From CAXMMR01 sp965198995 (GTDB lineage Bacteria > Pseudomonadota > Alphaproteobacteria > Acetobacterales > Acetobacteraceae): a stretch of DNA of 64,000 nt. The translations under genes and the position numbers were made by a program. Of the stretch, positions 37,464 to 46,603 are shown piece by piece. The stretch spans positions 682,001 to 746,000 of the forward strand of contig CBDAQG010000002.1 of the NCBI GenBank assembly GCA_965198995.1. The letters run 5' to 3'. The notes beneath the pieces were generated by a model. It was given only the letters and a program-made list of their open reading frames with translations, ran no database searches and was not told the DNA's origin. How positions within the stretch are numbered: the first letter of the stretch is position 1; the number at the start of each line of letters is the position of its first letter.

Positions 37464-38585
37464 ATGGACAGCATCGACACGCCCGGCCTTGACGCCACGC
37501 GCCGGCAGCGGACGGCGCGCATGCTCATGGCGCTGGCCCTGGTGCTGCTCGGCCTGTGGACGCTGCAGGGCTTCCTGCCGGCGTTGGTTTGGGCGGCCAT
37601 CTTCGCCATCGCCCTGTGGCCGCTCTACCAGCGCATGCTGCAGCGCTGGCCTTCGGCGCGCCACTCGCACTGGCTGCCGGCATTGTTCACCCTCGCGGTG
37701 GCGCTGGTGTTCATCGTCCCGTTCGGCCTGGTCGCCCTGGAAGCCGGTCGGGAGGCGCATGCGACGTTGGACTGGGTGAACCAGGCGCGTCAGACCGGCG
37801 TGCCGGTGCCGGACATGCTGCACCGGCTTCCTGGCCTCTCCGGCCAGGCGGTCAACTGGTGGCAGCAGAACCTGAGCAATCCGAAACAGGCCAACGAGCT
37901 GCTGCACCGCCTCGTCTCCGGCGGCATGGCCGAACGCGGACGGCATGTCGGCTCGCAGGTCGCGCACCGCCTGGTGCTGTTCGGCTTCACCCTGCTGACG
38001 CTGTTCTTCCTGTTCCGCGACGGCGACGCGGTGTCGGAACAAATGCTGGTCGCCTCGCGACGCAGCTTCGGCGCCGCCGGCGAGCGGGTCGGCCGGCAGA
38101 TCATCGCCTCGGTGCACGGCACGGTGGACGGGCTGGTGCTGGTGGGCCTCGGCGAGGGCGTGATCCTCGGCATCGCCTACGCCGTCGCCGGGGTGCCTCA
38201 CCCGACGCTGCTCGGCCTGTTCACGGCGGTCGCTGCCATGGTGCCGTTCGGCGCTGCGGTCGTGTTCTGCATCGCCGCCGCGCTGGTGGCGGTGAGCGGC
38301 TCGGTGGTGGCAGCGGTGGCGATCCTGGTGCTCGGCTTCATCGTGACCTTCGTCGCCGATCACTTCATCCGTCCGGTGCTGATCGGCGGTGCAACCCGGC
38401 TGCCGTTCCTATGGGTGCTGTTTGGCATTCTGGGCGGGGTGGAAATCTGGGGACTGCTCGGCCTGTTTCTCGGGCCGGCCATCATGGCGGCCCTGATCCT
38501 GCTGTGGCGGGAATGGACGGCTCCGGGCGCCGATGCCCCGCAAATGCTGACCTTCCCCGCCGCCGCACAGCGCTCGCCACCCTGA
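37464..38585 (+). CDS. AI-2E family transporter (YdiK/PerM-like permease)
   Basis: A 373-aa membrane protein with about 8 hydrophobic segments. The central LFFLFRDGDAVSEQML, HGTVDGLVLVGLGEGVILGIAYAVAG and the C-terminal VADHFIRPVLIGG followed by LPFLWVLFGILGGVEIWGLLGLFLGP are the AI-2E (PF01594-type) signatures. Transport substrate is unknown; the family name comes from an autoinducer exporter, but many members act elsewhere. ATG 37464. No operon partner is obvious. Confidence 0.9.
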   Translation: MDSIDTPGLDATRRQRTARMLMALALVLLGLWTLQGFLPALVWAAIFAIALWPLYQRMLQRWPSARHSHWLPALFTLAVALVFIVPFGLVALEAGREAHATLDWVNQARQTGVPVPDMLHRLPGLSGQAVNWWQQNLSNPKQANELLHRLVSGGMAERGRHVGSQVAHRLVLFGFTLLTLFFLFRDGDAVSEQMLVASRRSFGAAGERVGRQIIASVHGTVDGLVLVGLGEGVILGIAYAVAGVPHPTLLGLFTAVAAMVPFGAAVVFCIAAALVAVSGSVVAAVAILVLGFIVTFVADHFIRPVLIGGATRLPFLWVLFGILGGVEIWGLLGLFLGPAIMAALILLWREWTAPGADAPQMLTFPAAAQRSPP

Positions 38586-38664
38586 GGCGGCTGCACCCGC
38601 TCGTTCGTCGGGCGCCGGCGTCCGCACGCGCAGGACATCGCACCGGGCTGCCCCGCTGAGGGTC

Positions 38665-39150
38665 ATGGGCATCTGCGGGTGGAGCGGCAGCGGCAAGACG
38701 ACGCTGATCTCCAGGTTGCTGCCATGCCTGACAGGCCAGGGCCTGCGCGTCTCGACGATCAAGCACGCCCACCACGCGTTTGACGTCGACACGCCCGGCA
38801 AGGACAGCCACACCCACCGCCTGGGTGGCGCCGAGGAGGTGCTGGTGAGCTCAACCCTGCGATGGGCACTGATGCACGAGCTGCGCGGCGCGCCGGAACC
38901 CTCCCTGCCCGAGCTGCTGGCGCACCTCTCGCCGGTCGACCTAGTGCTGGTCGAGGGTTTTAAGCGCCACCGCCACCGCAAGCTCGAGGTGCATCGGCCA
39001 TCGGGCGGCAAGACGGTGCTGGCCCGCGAGGACCCGGACATCGTCGGCGTGGCGAGCGACACCTCGCTGTCTGACCTCGCGGTGCCGGTGCTCGATCTTG
39101 ACGACATCGCCGCAATCGCCGCCTTCGTGCTGGCCGAGGCGGATGGTTGA
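38665..39150 (+). CDS. mobB: molybdopterin-guanine dinucleotide biosynthesis protein B
   Basis: GTPase-like partner of MobA in adding GMP to molybdopterin. The 161-aa protein starts MGICGWSGSGKTTLISRLLP with a P-loop, then STIKHAHHAFDVDTPGKDS and VLVEGFKRHRHRKLEVHR, both conserved in MobB. ATG 38665 leaves an unusually short first strand; an in-frame CTG at 38656 (LRVMGICG) would restore it. The stop overlaps mobA by 8 bp. The mobB-mobA pairing supports both calls. Confidence 0.92.
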   Translation: MGICGWSGSGKTTLISRLLPCLTGQGLRVSTIKHAHHAFDVDTPGKDSHTHRLGGAEEVLVSSTLRWALMHELRGAPEPSLPELLAHLSPVDLVLVEGFKRHRHRKLEVHRPSGGKTVLAREDPDIVGVASDTSLSDLAVPVLDLDDIAAIAAFVLAEADG

Positions 39151-39754
39151 GCCGCACCCCGTGGTGGTGCTCGCCGGCGGCCAGGCGCGCCGAATGGGTG
39201 GCGGCGACAAGGCGCTGCGACTACTGGGCGGGCGACCATTGCTGACGCACGTGCTGGCGCGCCTCGACCCGTCAGGCCAGCGCCGGGCCGCCGGCCATGT
39301 CGCGCTCAGCGCCAACGGCGATCCCGCCCGCTTCGCCGGCTTCGGGCTGCCGGTGCTGCCGGACACGACCGGATCCGGGCCGCTCGCCGGCGTCTGGGCC
39401 GGGATGGAGTGGGCGGCGGCGACGGGCTGGCAAACCCTCCTCAGCGTGCCCTCGGACTGTCCGTTTCTGCCGCCCAACCTGGCCGAGCATCTCGGCGAAG
39501 GCCGGTCTCTGATCACCTGCGCCACCTCGAACGGCCAGGTGCACCATGCGACGGCGCTCTGGTCGGTCTCGCTGCGAGCCGAACTCGCAACGGCCCTGGA
39601 GCAGGGCGTTCAACGCGTGTGGGCGTTCGCCGCTGGTCGCGTCGCGACGGTCGGGTTCGCGCCCGTCCTGATAGGCGGTCGCAACGTTGACCCCTTTACC
39701 AACCTCAACACCTTGGCTGACCTGTCGTCAGCCGAGGCGTTGCTGGCGGACTGA
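39143..39754 (+). CDS. mobA: molybdenum cofactor guanylyltransferase
   Basis: Transfers GMP from GTP to Mo-molybdopterin, making the bis-MGD cofactor used by DMSO-reductase-family enzymes. The 203-aa protein has the nucleotidyltransferase motif VLAGGQARRMGGGDKAL near residue 8, LPDTTGSGPLAGVWAGMEWA and the metal site VPSDCPFLP. Start ATG 39143, within mobB, fits the end of the P-loop-gene overlap. Length is usual. Confidence 0.95.
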   Translation: MVEPHPVVVLAGGQARRMGGGDKALRLLGGRPLLTHVLARLDPSGQRRAAGHVALSANGDPARFAGFGLPVLPDTTGSGPLAGVWAGMEWAAATGWQTLLSVPSDCPFLPPNLAEHLGEGRSLITCATSNGQVHHATALWSVSLRAELATALEQGVQRVWAFAAGRVATVGFAPVLIGGRNVDPFTNLNTLADLSSAEALLAD

Positions 39755-39757
39755 GGG

Positions 39758-40036
39758 CTACTCCGCTGGCGGCGGGCTGTCGGGCGTGCTGGTGACCGAC
39801 GGCTGACTGGCTGCGGCATGAGAAGCCGCCGCACGCTGCGCCTGCCGATACTTGTGCCGCTTATAGGCGCCGGCAGCGCAGCCACCGGCCGCGCCCAGCA
39901 CCCCGTGATGGACCAGATGGCCGCCGACCGCGCCGGCGGCGCCGTATTTGAGGCATCCGCCCGGCTCGGCCTGCGCCGGCCCGGCCAGCGAACCTGCGAC
40001 CACCGCAGCAGCGGCAAGCGTCGAGATGATCTTCAT
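39758..40036 (-). CDS. small secreted glycine-zipper protein
   Basis: A 92-aa protein with a signal peptide (MKIISTLAAAAVVAGSLAGPAQA) and a mature part CLKYGAAGAVGGHLVHHGVLG followed by AAGGCAAGAY, a glycine-zipper-like segment with two cysteines, then a basic RHKYRQAQ and a Ser/Thr/Pro tail. Probably periplasmic or outer-membrane associated. No function is known to me. It converges with mobA, with 3 bp between the ends. Confidence 0.75.
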   Translation of the reverse strand: MKIISTLAAAAVVAGSLAGPAQAEPGGCLKYGAAGAVGGHLVHHGVLGAAGGCAAGAYKRHKYRQAQRAAASHAAASQPSVTSTPDSPPPAE

Positions 40037-40095
40037 CGTGGGAGCTCCGTCATTTCGGCAGTATCATATCCGTATTGGCGCCGTGGGACCAGCAA

Positions 40096-40180
40096 CGAAG
40101 CAAGCCCAGGAGCTTCGCCCCTGGAGGGGGGTCTGGGGCCTCAGGCCCCAGCGGGTCCAGGGCAAAGCCCAAGCCTTTAT
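40096..40180 (+). repeat. P-family element, partial copy P9
   Basis: agcaagcccaggagcttcgc, then ggtctggggcctcaggcccc and agcgggtccagggcaaagcc, ending caagccttta about 5 bp before the stop codon (TAG, 40187-40185) of the Bcr/CflA gene. It lies between that stop and the promoter region of the small secreted protein. Confidence 0.75.
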
Positions 40181-40184
40181 CCTG

Positions 40185-41417
40185 CTACACTCCAGGGCCA
40201 GGTCGCCGCGCATCGATCAACCGCGAGGCGACGGCGCCGAACAGCATCAGCAAGGCCATCGGCCGCGGCGTGCCGTCCACCAGCGCGCCGACCGCCTCGG
40301 CGCCGACCGCGCCCAGCACGAAGGACAGCGTGCCCATCAGCGCCGACGCGCTGCCCGCCATCGCGCGATGGCGGGCCAGAGCGCCGACGGTCGCGTTGGG
40401 ATTGATCAGTCCGATGCTGAACATCGTCACCGTGAGCGGCAGCAGGATGCCGAGCAGGCCGCCAAAGCCGGTGCAGGCATCCGCCGTCAGCACCAGGGCG
40501 GCAGCCACCTGGAGGTTTGAGGCGCCACGCAGCACGCGGTGCGCGCCGAAGCGCCGCAGCAGGGTGGCATTGATCTGTGAGCCGAAGATGTAGGCGGCGG
40601 CATTGACGCCAAACAGGCTGCCGAACGCCGTGGGCGAGACGTGAAAATCGTCAATGAACACGCCCGGCGCCCCGCCGAGATAGCTGAAGACGGCGAACAT
40701 CGCGAGTGCGAACTGCAGCGCGTGGGTGATGAAGTGGCGCTCACGCAGCACCGCATTGTAGCGCCGCAGCATTGCCAGCGGATGCAGCCGCGCGCGCAGC
40801 GCCGGCGGCAGGGTGTCCGGCATCGCCCAGACGACGGCGACCAGCGCAACCACGCCGTAGCCGGTGGCGATCCAGAAGATCACCCGCCAGTTCGCCACCT
40901 GCAGCATCAGCCCGCCGAGCGTCGGCGCCAGGATCGGCGCCACGCCCATGATCAGCATCAACTGGGCGATCAGCCGCGCCGCCTCGGGACCATCGGCGAT
41001 GTCGCGCACGATGGCGCGCGGCATCACGGTGCTCGCCGAGCCGCCGAGGGCGGCCAGCAACCGGTAGACCGACATCGTCAGGATCGAGTGCGACAGCGCG
41101 CAGCCGGCCGAGGCGAGGGTGTAGAGCGCGGTGCCGAACAGCAGCGGCAGTCGGCGGCCAAATCGGTCGGCGAGCGCACCCTGGGTCAACTGGCCGACGG
41201 CGAGCCCGACGAACCAGGCAGCGAGGGTATACTGCGCCGTGCCCTGCCCCGAGCGCATCGACGCCTCGATGGCCGGGAAGGCGGGCAGGTACATGTCGGT
41301 CGAGACCGGGCCCACCGCCTGCAGAAAGCCGAGCAGCAGCGGCAGGAAGCGCGGCGTCGAGGTGCCAAGCGCCGGCCGCGTGGGCGAGCCGGCCGGCGTG
41401 CTGTCGACGCCGTCCAT
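40185..41417 (-). CDS. multidrug effflux MFS transporter, Bcr/CflA family
   Basis: A 410-aa exporter with 12 hydrophobic segments. GPVSTDMYLPAFPAI in TM1 is diagnostic of Bcr/CflA; motif A GALADRFGRRLPLLFG follows TM2, and AIVRDIADGPEAARLIA precedes the APILAPTLGG antiporter motif C. Likely drug/proton antiport. ATG 41417, 11 bp from the gpt stop on the same strand, suggests the csaA-gpt-MFS genes form one unit. Confidence 0.9.
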   Translation of the reverse strand: MDGVDSTPAGSPTRPALGTSTPRFLPLLLGFLQAVGPVSTDMYLPAFPAIEASMRSGQGTAQYTLAAWFVGLAVGQLTQGALADRFGRRLPLLFGTALYTLASAGCALSHSILTMSVYRLLAALGGSASTVMPRAIVRDIADGPEAARLIAQLMLIMGVAPILAPTLGGLMLQVANWRVIFWIATGYGVVALVAVVWAMPDTLPPALRARLHPLAMLRRYNAVLRERHFITHALQFALAMFAVFSYLGGAPGVFIDDFHVSPTAFGSLFGVNAAAYIFGSQINATLLRRFGAHRVLRGASNLQVAAALVLTADACTGFGGLLGILLPLTVTMFSIGLINPNATVGALARHRAMAGSASALMGTLSFVLGAVGAEAVGALVDGTPRPMALLMLFGAVASRLIDARRPGPGV

Positions 41418-41427
41418 CACCGCCTTG

Positions 41428-41928
41428 TCACGGCTGGCGGGCAAGCGGTACGACGAACAGCGGCGCGGTGTCCCAGGGGAACAGCACCCAGGTCTCCTGC
41501 GCCACCTCGGCGACGAAGTGGTCGGCAACCGCCCGACCGGCGGGCTTGGCGTAGAGGCAGGCGAACGCGGCGCGCGGCAGCATGCGCCGCACCAGCGAGG
41601 CGGTCACACCCGTGTCCACCAGGTCGTCGACGATCAGGAAGCCCGCCCCGTCGCCGGCGGCCACCGGGGCCTTGAGCACGCTCGGCTCGCGCGGCGTCTC
41701 GTCGTCATAGGCGAGGATGCAGACGCTCTCGACCAGCCGGCAGTCAAGCTCGCGGGCGATGATCGCAGCCGGGATCAGGCCGCCGCGCGAGATCGCCACG
41801 ATGCCGCGGAACGGCGTCTGCCCGCCGGTCGAGCCGATCAGCCGGCGCGCCAGGTCACGGGCGTCCCGATGAAGTTGATCCCAGGTGACGGTCGCATAGT
41901 TGGTCGAGGTCACCGGCTCGCGCTTCAC
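41428..41928 (-). CDS. gpt: xanthine-guanine phosphoribosyltransferase
   Basis: Purine salvage: PRPP plus xanthine or guanine to XMP or GMP. The 166-aa protein aligns throughout with E. coli Gpt: VTWDQLHRDARDLARRL, AISRGGLIPAAIIARELDC, YDDETPREPSVLKAP, the PRPP loop FLIVDDLVDTGVTA near residue 96 and FPWDTAPLFVVPL. GTG 41928 overlaps the csaA stop as GTGA. Confidence 0.95.
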   Translation of the reverse strand: MKREPVTSTNYATVTWDQLHRDARDLARRLIGSTGGQTPFRGIVAISRGGLIPAAIIARELDCRLVESVCILAYDDETPREPSVLKAPVAAGDGAGFLIVDDLVDTGVTASLVRRMLPRAAFACLYAKPAGRAVADHFVAEVAQETWVLFPWDTAPLFVVPLARQP

Positions 41929-42272
41929 GCCATCCGGGCGCCGGGAGACACTGGAAAGTCGGGCCGCAGCAGCACCGCATCGCCCGCCTCGTCTGGCACG
42001 CCGAGCACCAGGACCTCGCTTGCCACCGTGCCGACCTGGCGGGTCGGCAGGTTCACCACCGCCATGACCTGACGACCGATGAGCTGGTCGGGCGTGTAGT
42101 GGCGGGTGATCCGGGCGGAGGAGCGGCGGATGCCGAGCCCGGGCCCGAAATCCAACCAGAGCTGGATCGCGGCTGGCTGGGCCTGGGGCGCGGGCTGGGC
42201 GTCGGTGATGGTGCCGACCCGGATGTCCAGCCGGTCGAACTCCGCCATCGTGTCGCTGCTGGGATCGCTCAT
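41925..42272 (-). CDS. csaA: tRNA-binding domain protein, CsaA-like
   Basis: A 115-aa single OB-fold (tRNA-binding, EMAPII-like) protein: FDRLDIRVGTITDAQ, LDFGPGLGIRRSSARIT, HYTPDQLIGRQVMAVVNLP and LLRPDFPVSPGARMA. CsaA homologues bind tRNA and have been linked to protein export or chaperoning. ATG 42272; another ATG at codon 9 is possible. It is translationally coupled to gpt through a GTGA overlap. Confidence 0.9.
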   Translation of the reverse strand: MSDPSSDTMAEFDRLDIRVGTITDAQPAPQAQPAAIQLWLDFGPGLGIRRSSARITRHYTPDQLIGRQVMAVVNLPTRQVGTVASEVLVLGVPDEAGDAVLLRPDFPVSPGARMA

Positions 42273-42413
42273 GCCGCCGTTCTAGGACATTGGCGGCCGG
42301 AGTGGAATGAAGCCGTCGCCAGCGCCTGGAGTGCCGGCGGGAGGTTCCACCACCATTCCCATCAAACCAAAACAATACGGGAACATCGGTGCGCCTGCGG
42401 CGTTCGCCAGGTC

Positions 42414-42719
42414 ATGAGCAATACATCAAAAACCTCGTCTGACACCGCCGCCTCCGACCCGCAGGTCGACGAGGCCAATCCCAAGCAGAGCCTCGCCTCG
42501 CGCGATCCCGAGGCGGATAGCGGGCCGCCGTCCAACACCGTCAAGGACCCCGACAACTGGACAACCGGCGACGAGTCGATGACCGGCGCGCAGGCCTCCT
42601 ACCTGCAGACGCTGAGCGAAGAGGCGGGCGAGCCGTTCGACCCGTCGCTGAGCAAGGCCGCCGCGTCTAAGCGGATCGATGCCCTGCAGTCCAGGACCGG
42701 ACGCGGCAAGAACCACTAG
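42414..42719 (+). CDS. DUF3072 small acidic protein
   Basis: A 101-aa hydrophilic protein. Residues 1-45 are Ser/Asp/Pro-rich; the C-terminal part (KDPDNWTTGDESMTGAQASY followed by LQTLSEEAGEPFDPSLSKAA) matches DUF3072, a short helix-forming domain of unknown function. ATG 42414 is the only sensible start; the longer open frame upstream overlaps the divergent csaA promoter. Confidence 0.88.
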   Translation: MSNTSKTSSDTAASDPQVDEANPKQSLASRDPEADSGPPSNTVKDPDNWTTGDESMTGAQASYLQTLSEEAGEPFDPSLSKAAASKRIDALQSRTGRGKNH

Positions 42720-42821
42720 CCGGTTCCACACTGCCGGGGCCGCAATGCAGCCCCGGCGCTATCCTTCTGTCGCCACATTTTGTTGCAGCTATATGGGCAG
42801 CAGGGTGTCGTTCCGACCGCT

Positions 42822-44471
42822 ATGGTTGTGGACGTGGCAAGGAGGGTGGCGGCGTTGATACGAGTAGGCCGGTCGAGGTCGATCGGGGCCCGGATCGGGC
42901 GTCTGCCAATCGATCTGCCCACCTGGCTTGGTGCGGCGCTTGTCACCCTCATCGGCTTTGCCGCCAGGCTGAACGCGATCAGCGCCAAGCCGTTCTGGAT
43001 GGACGAGGTGACAACCCTCGACCGCTCGGCGCTGCCGTTGCGCGGCCTGCTGCAAAGCTCGCTGCAGAATCATCACCTGCCCACCTACTTCCTGCTCGCC
43101 GGCGCCGTCGAGCACCTCGGCAACAGCGAGCTTTGGCTGCGGCTGCCGTCGGTATTCTGTGGCGGCCTGTGCTGCGGCCTGGTCGCGCTGATCACCCGCC
43201 GGCTCGGCGGGAGCAAGGCCGGGCTGCTCGCCGGGCTGCTGATGGCGCTCTCGCCGCTGCAGGTGCAGTACGGCCAGGAAGCGCGATCGTACACGTTGGT
43301 CACGGCGCTGATCCTGCTGGCGCTGCTGGGCCTGGTTGGGCTGGCGCTGCATCCGGAGCGTGCGGCGCTGCCGCTCCGCACCCCAGGCGCACCGCGCCGC
43401 GACTGGGGGCTGCTGCTGTTCGGCACGGCGGCGGCGCTCAACACCCTGAGCGTGGCGCTGTTCTGGTGGCTCGCCGTCAACCTTGCGGCAGTCGCCATCG
43501 CCTGGCGGATGGGCTCACGGCATGATCCGGAGTGCCGCGCGCGACGGCATGTGTTCCGGCGCAACTGGCTCACCGCCCAGGCGATCGTCGCAGCCTCGTG
43601 CCTGCCCTGGTTCGTCGCGATGTACTGTTCGGTGCGCGGGCACGACATGCGCGCCGGGCTCGACTGGGTGCCGCCGGTGAGCGCCAAGCGCATCTGGTCG
43701 GCCGTTGCAGCAGTCTACCTGCTGCGCGACTCCAGCCTGATCAGCGGTCGGCTGCTCTACGGCATGGTGCCTCTGGTAGGTCCACTGCTCGAGGTTCTCG
43801 CCGCCCTGCTGGCCGGTTGCGGCGTCGCCTTCCTGGCGCTTCGTCGGCCCGCCGGGCTCGCGCCGATCATGCTCGCCGTGCTGACGCTGCCCTTGGCCCT
43901 GCTGGCGTTCTCGTCGGTGCAGCCGATGTGGATGCCGCGCTACATCCTGTGGTCGGGCGCGCCCTTCTTCATCCTGGCCGGGCTCGGACTGGCGGCGCTG
44001 CCGGCCCGCCTGCGCACCGGGCTGGTGCTTGGTACCGCCGCACTCGCCGCGATCAACCTATGGCCATATTACGCCGCCGAGACGAAGCCTCGCTGGGACT
44101 TGGCCGCGGCCGAGCTGCATGCCGGGCGCCAGCCGGGCGACCTGGTGCTGGTCAGCGATTACTGGGGCACGCGCCTGCTCAACGTCTACCTGAACCGGAC
44201 CGGCGATCCGCTGGTCGGCAGCGGCGTCAGCCTGCAACTGAGCGATGCGCCGGCGCGAATTGCCCAGGGCGACCGCGTCTGGGTGGTGCTGGGCAGAATA
44301 GGCCAGTCCGAGGACGTAATCAGCCCGAGCTTCCGTCGTCAGCTCGCCGCACTCGGCACGCCGGCTGTCGACCTGCAGGCCGGACAGGACGTGACGATCC
44401 GCCGTTATGATCCACCAGTATCATCGCTGGCCTGCGCGGCGAGCGGGTGCGACAGCAGCAAGTCTGATTAG
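42822..44471 (+). CDS. GT39/ArnT-like membrane glycosyltransferase
   Basis: A 549-aa polytopic protein of the GT-C superfamily. KPFWMDEVTTLDRSAL holds the conserved periplasmic acidic loop (DE) after TM1, HHLPTYFLLAGAVEHLGNSE the partner motif, and SPLQVQYGQEARSYTL the family hallmark (YgQEaRsY). About 11 hydrophobic segments are followed by a soluble C-terminal domain (WDLAAAELHAGRQPGDLVLV). It probably transfers sugar from a polyprenyl phosphate donor; the acceptor is unknown. Start ATG 42822; TTG/GTG codons shortly upstream are possible. TAG abuts repeat P10. Confidence 0.85.
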   Translation: MVVDVARRVAALIRVGRSRSIGARIGRLPIDLPTWLGAALVTLIGFAARLNAISAKPFWMDEVTTLDRSALPLRGLLQSSLQNHHLPTYFLLAGAVEHLGNSELWLRLPSVFCGGLCCGLVALITRRLGGSKAGLLAGLLMALSPLQVQYGQEARSYTLVTALILLALLGLVGLALHPERAALPLRTPGAPRRDWGLLLFGTAAALNTLSVALFWWLAVNLAAVAIAWRMGSRHDPECRARRHVFRRNWLTAQAIVAASCLPWFVAMYCSVRGHDMRAGLDWVPPVSAKRIWSAVAAVYLLRDSSLISGRLLYGMVPLVGPLLEVLAALLAGCGVAFLALRRPAGLAPIMLAVLTLPLALLAFSSVQPMWMPRYILWSGAPFFILAGLGLAALPARLRTGLVLGTAALAAINLWPYYAAETKPRWDLAAAELHAGRQPGDLVLVSDYWGTRLLNVYLNRTGDPLVGSGVSLQLSDAPARIAQGDRVWVVLGRIGQSEDVISPSFRRQLAALGTPAVDLQAGQDVTIRRYDPPVSSLACAASGCDSSKSD

Positions 44472-44601
44472 CGAGGCCAGCGCTCTGCCCTGGACCCACC
44501 GGGGGCGGCCCCAGACCCGCATCACGCCTGGACAGAACAAGTCACAGATTTTAAAGGCTTCGCCTTTAATGGGGTCCAGGGGCAAAGCCCCTGGCCTTGC
44601 C
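44472..44601 (-). repeat. P-family composite palindromic element, copy P10
   Basis: Fills the gap between two convergent genes: gaggccagcgctctgccctg, gggggcggccccagacccgc, then gattttaaaggcttcgcctt, taatggggtccaggggcaaa and gcccctggccttgc. It begins one base after the GT39-like stop and ends on the htpG stop. Confidence 0.85.
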
Positions 44602-46476
44602 TTACTTGAGTGCCCCCGCCAAAGCCGCCGTGACCCGCCGGGCGAATGCGGCCGGGTCGCGCGGTGCCTCGCCATCCTGCACTCGAGCCAGATCGAGCAG
44701 CGTGCGCGCGCTGTCCGCAATATCGGCATGCGCGGCGGCGCGGTCGGCCAGGCTGCGGATCAGCGGGTGGCGCGGATTGAGCTCCAGCACCGGCGCGCTT
44801 GGCGGCGCGGCTCGGCCGGAGCGGCGCATCAGCCGCAGCATCTGCAGGTCGGGTCCGGCCTCGGAGGCGGCGAGCACGACGGCGCTGTCGGTCAGCCGAT
44901 CGGTGACCCGCGCATCGGCGATGTCGGCACCGAGCGTCGTCTTGAGCGCCTCGATCAGCGCCGCCGCGTCGGCGGGCTCCTCGGCGCTCTGGCCGTCCGC
45001 CTTGAAGTTCGACAGGTCAGCCGCGCCCTGAGTGACGCTACGCAGCGGCTTGTCGTCGAATTTGTCGAGCCTGTCGGGCCAAAAGGCGTCCACCGGGTCT
45101 GACAGCAGCAGCACCTCCAGCCCTCGCGCGCGGAAACCTTCGAGCTGCGGTGAGGCGGCCAGCGCCTCCTGGCTGTCGCCGAGCAGGTAGTAGATCGCCT
45201 CCTGGCCCGGCTTCATCCGCGTCACGTACTCGGCGAGCGAGGTCAGGCCGCCGTCACCGGACCCGGCATTGCTGGAGCGGAAGCGAAGCAGCGGCGTCAG
45301 GTCCTTCTCGACGTCGATGCCGGCAGCACCCGCCTCGTAGGCGCCCTCCTTGAGGACGGACCCGAAATTATCCCAGAACGGCGCATAGCCGGCCGCGTCG
45401 ACGCTGCGGGTCTTGAGCTCGGACAGCACCCGGTTGGTGACCGCCTTGCGGATGCGCGCCAGCACCGGCGTTGCCTGCAGCATCTCGCGGCTGACGTTAA
45501 GCGGCAGGTCCTCGGTATCGACCACGCCCTGCACGAAGCGCAGGAAGGGCGGCAGCAGCTCCGCCTCATCGGTGATGAACATCCGCCGCACATGCAGCCG
45601 CACCTTGGATTTCCGCTCGCCCTCCAGCGGGTCGAACGGCTTGGCGCCCGGCACGAACAGCAGCGCGGAGAACTCGATGTTGCCCTCGGCGCGCCAGTGC
45701 AGCGTGGCCCAGGGCTCGTCGAAATAGTTACCGAGATGCTTGTAAAAGCTCTTATAGGCTTCCTCGTCGACCTCGGACTTGCTTCGGCGCCACAGCGCGG
45801 TGCCCTCGTTGGCGGCCTGCTCCTTGCCGTCGCGGGTGAGCAGGATCGGCAGGGCGATGTGGTCCGCCCATTTGCGCACGATCGTCTCCAGCCGATAGGG
45901 CTCGAGAAACTCGTCGGCATCGGACTTGATGTGCAGGGTGATCGTCGTGCCGGCGCTCGCCCGCTCGGCCGGGCTCAGCGTGTAGTTGCCCGCGCCCTCG
46001 CTCGCCCACAGCCAGGCCTCCTCGCTGCCGGCCCGGCGCGAGACCACCTCGACCCGGTCGGCGACCATGAAGGCGGCGTAGAAGCCGACGCCGAACTGGC
46101 CGATCAGGTTCGGGCGATCCTCGGGCTTGGCATCCGCCAGGCTCTGGCCAAAGGCGCGGGTGCCGGAGCGGGCGATGGTGCCGAGGTTCTGCACCAGCTC
46201 ATCGCGGCTCATCCCGATGCCGTCGTCGCTGATCACCAGCGTCCGGGCATCCTTGTCGGGCACGATGCGCACGGCCGCACCCTCGGGCGCGGCGACTGAC
46301 GCGTCGGTCAGGCTCTCGAAGCGCCGACGGTCGGTGGCGTCGGCCGCGTTCGCGACCAGCTCGCGCAGGAAGATCTCGCGCTCGGAGTACAGCGAGTGCA
46401 CCACCAGGTCGAGCAGCCGCCCAACCTCGGCGCCGAACTCATGCCGCTCGACGGGCTTGGTGTCTGTATCGCTCAT
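44602..46476 (-). CDS. htpG: molecular chaperone HtpG (Hsp90)
   Basis: Bacterial Hsp90. The 624-aa protein has the GHKL ATPase motifs FLRELVANAADATDR near residue 37, VISDDGIGMSRDELV, GQFGVGFYAAFMVA and a GTTITLHI loop, the middle-domain RLHVRRMFITDEAELLPPF and GVVDTEDLPLNVSREMLQ, and a C-terminal dimerisation domain. ATG 46476. The stop TAA (44604-44602) is supplied by the end of repeat P10. Length is normal. Confidence 0.97.
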   Translation of the reverse strand: MSDTDTKPVERHEFGAEVGRLLDLVVHSLYSEREIFLRELVANAADATDRRRFESLTDASVAAPEGAAVRIVPDKDARTLVISDDGIGMSRDELVQNLGTIARSGTRAFGQSLADAKPEDRPNLIGQFGVGFYAAFMVADRVEVVSRRAGSEEAWLWASEGAGNYTLSPAERASAGTTITLHIKSDADEFLEPYRLETIVRKWADHIALPILLTRDGKEQAANEGTALWRRSKSEVDEEAYKSFYKHLGNYFDEPWATLHWRAEGNIEFSALLFVPGAKPFDPLEGERKSKVRLHVRRMFITDEAELLPPFLRFVQGVVDTEDLPLNVSREMLQATPVLARIRKAVTNRVLSELKTRSVDAAGYAPFWDNFGSVLKEGAYEAGAAGIDVEKDLTPLLRFRSSNAGSGDGGLTSLAEYVTRMKPGQEAIYYLLGDSQEALAASPQLEGFRARGLEVLLLSDPVDAFWPDRLDKFDDKPLRSVTQGAADLSNFKADGQSAEEPADAAALIEALKTTLGADIADARVTDRLTDSAVVLAASEAGPDLQMLRLMRRSGRAAPPSAPVLELNPRHPLIRSLADRAAAHADIADSARTLLDLARVQDGEAPRDPAAFARRVTAALAGALK

Positions 46477-46603
46477 CGTCTGGATGCCTTTGCAATGGGC
46501 GGTGGGCCGGCGAGCGGCGATATGCGGCAGGCCTCGGCCGAGTTCAACAGCACGCGCAGTGAACCGCCGTCACGCCACGTCGTTCCGCCCGCGCAGGGAG
46601 GCG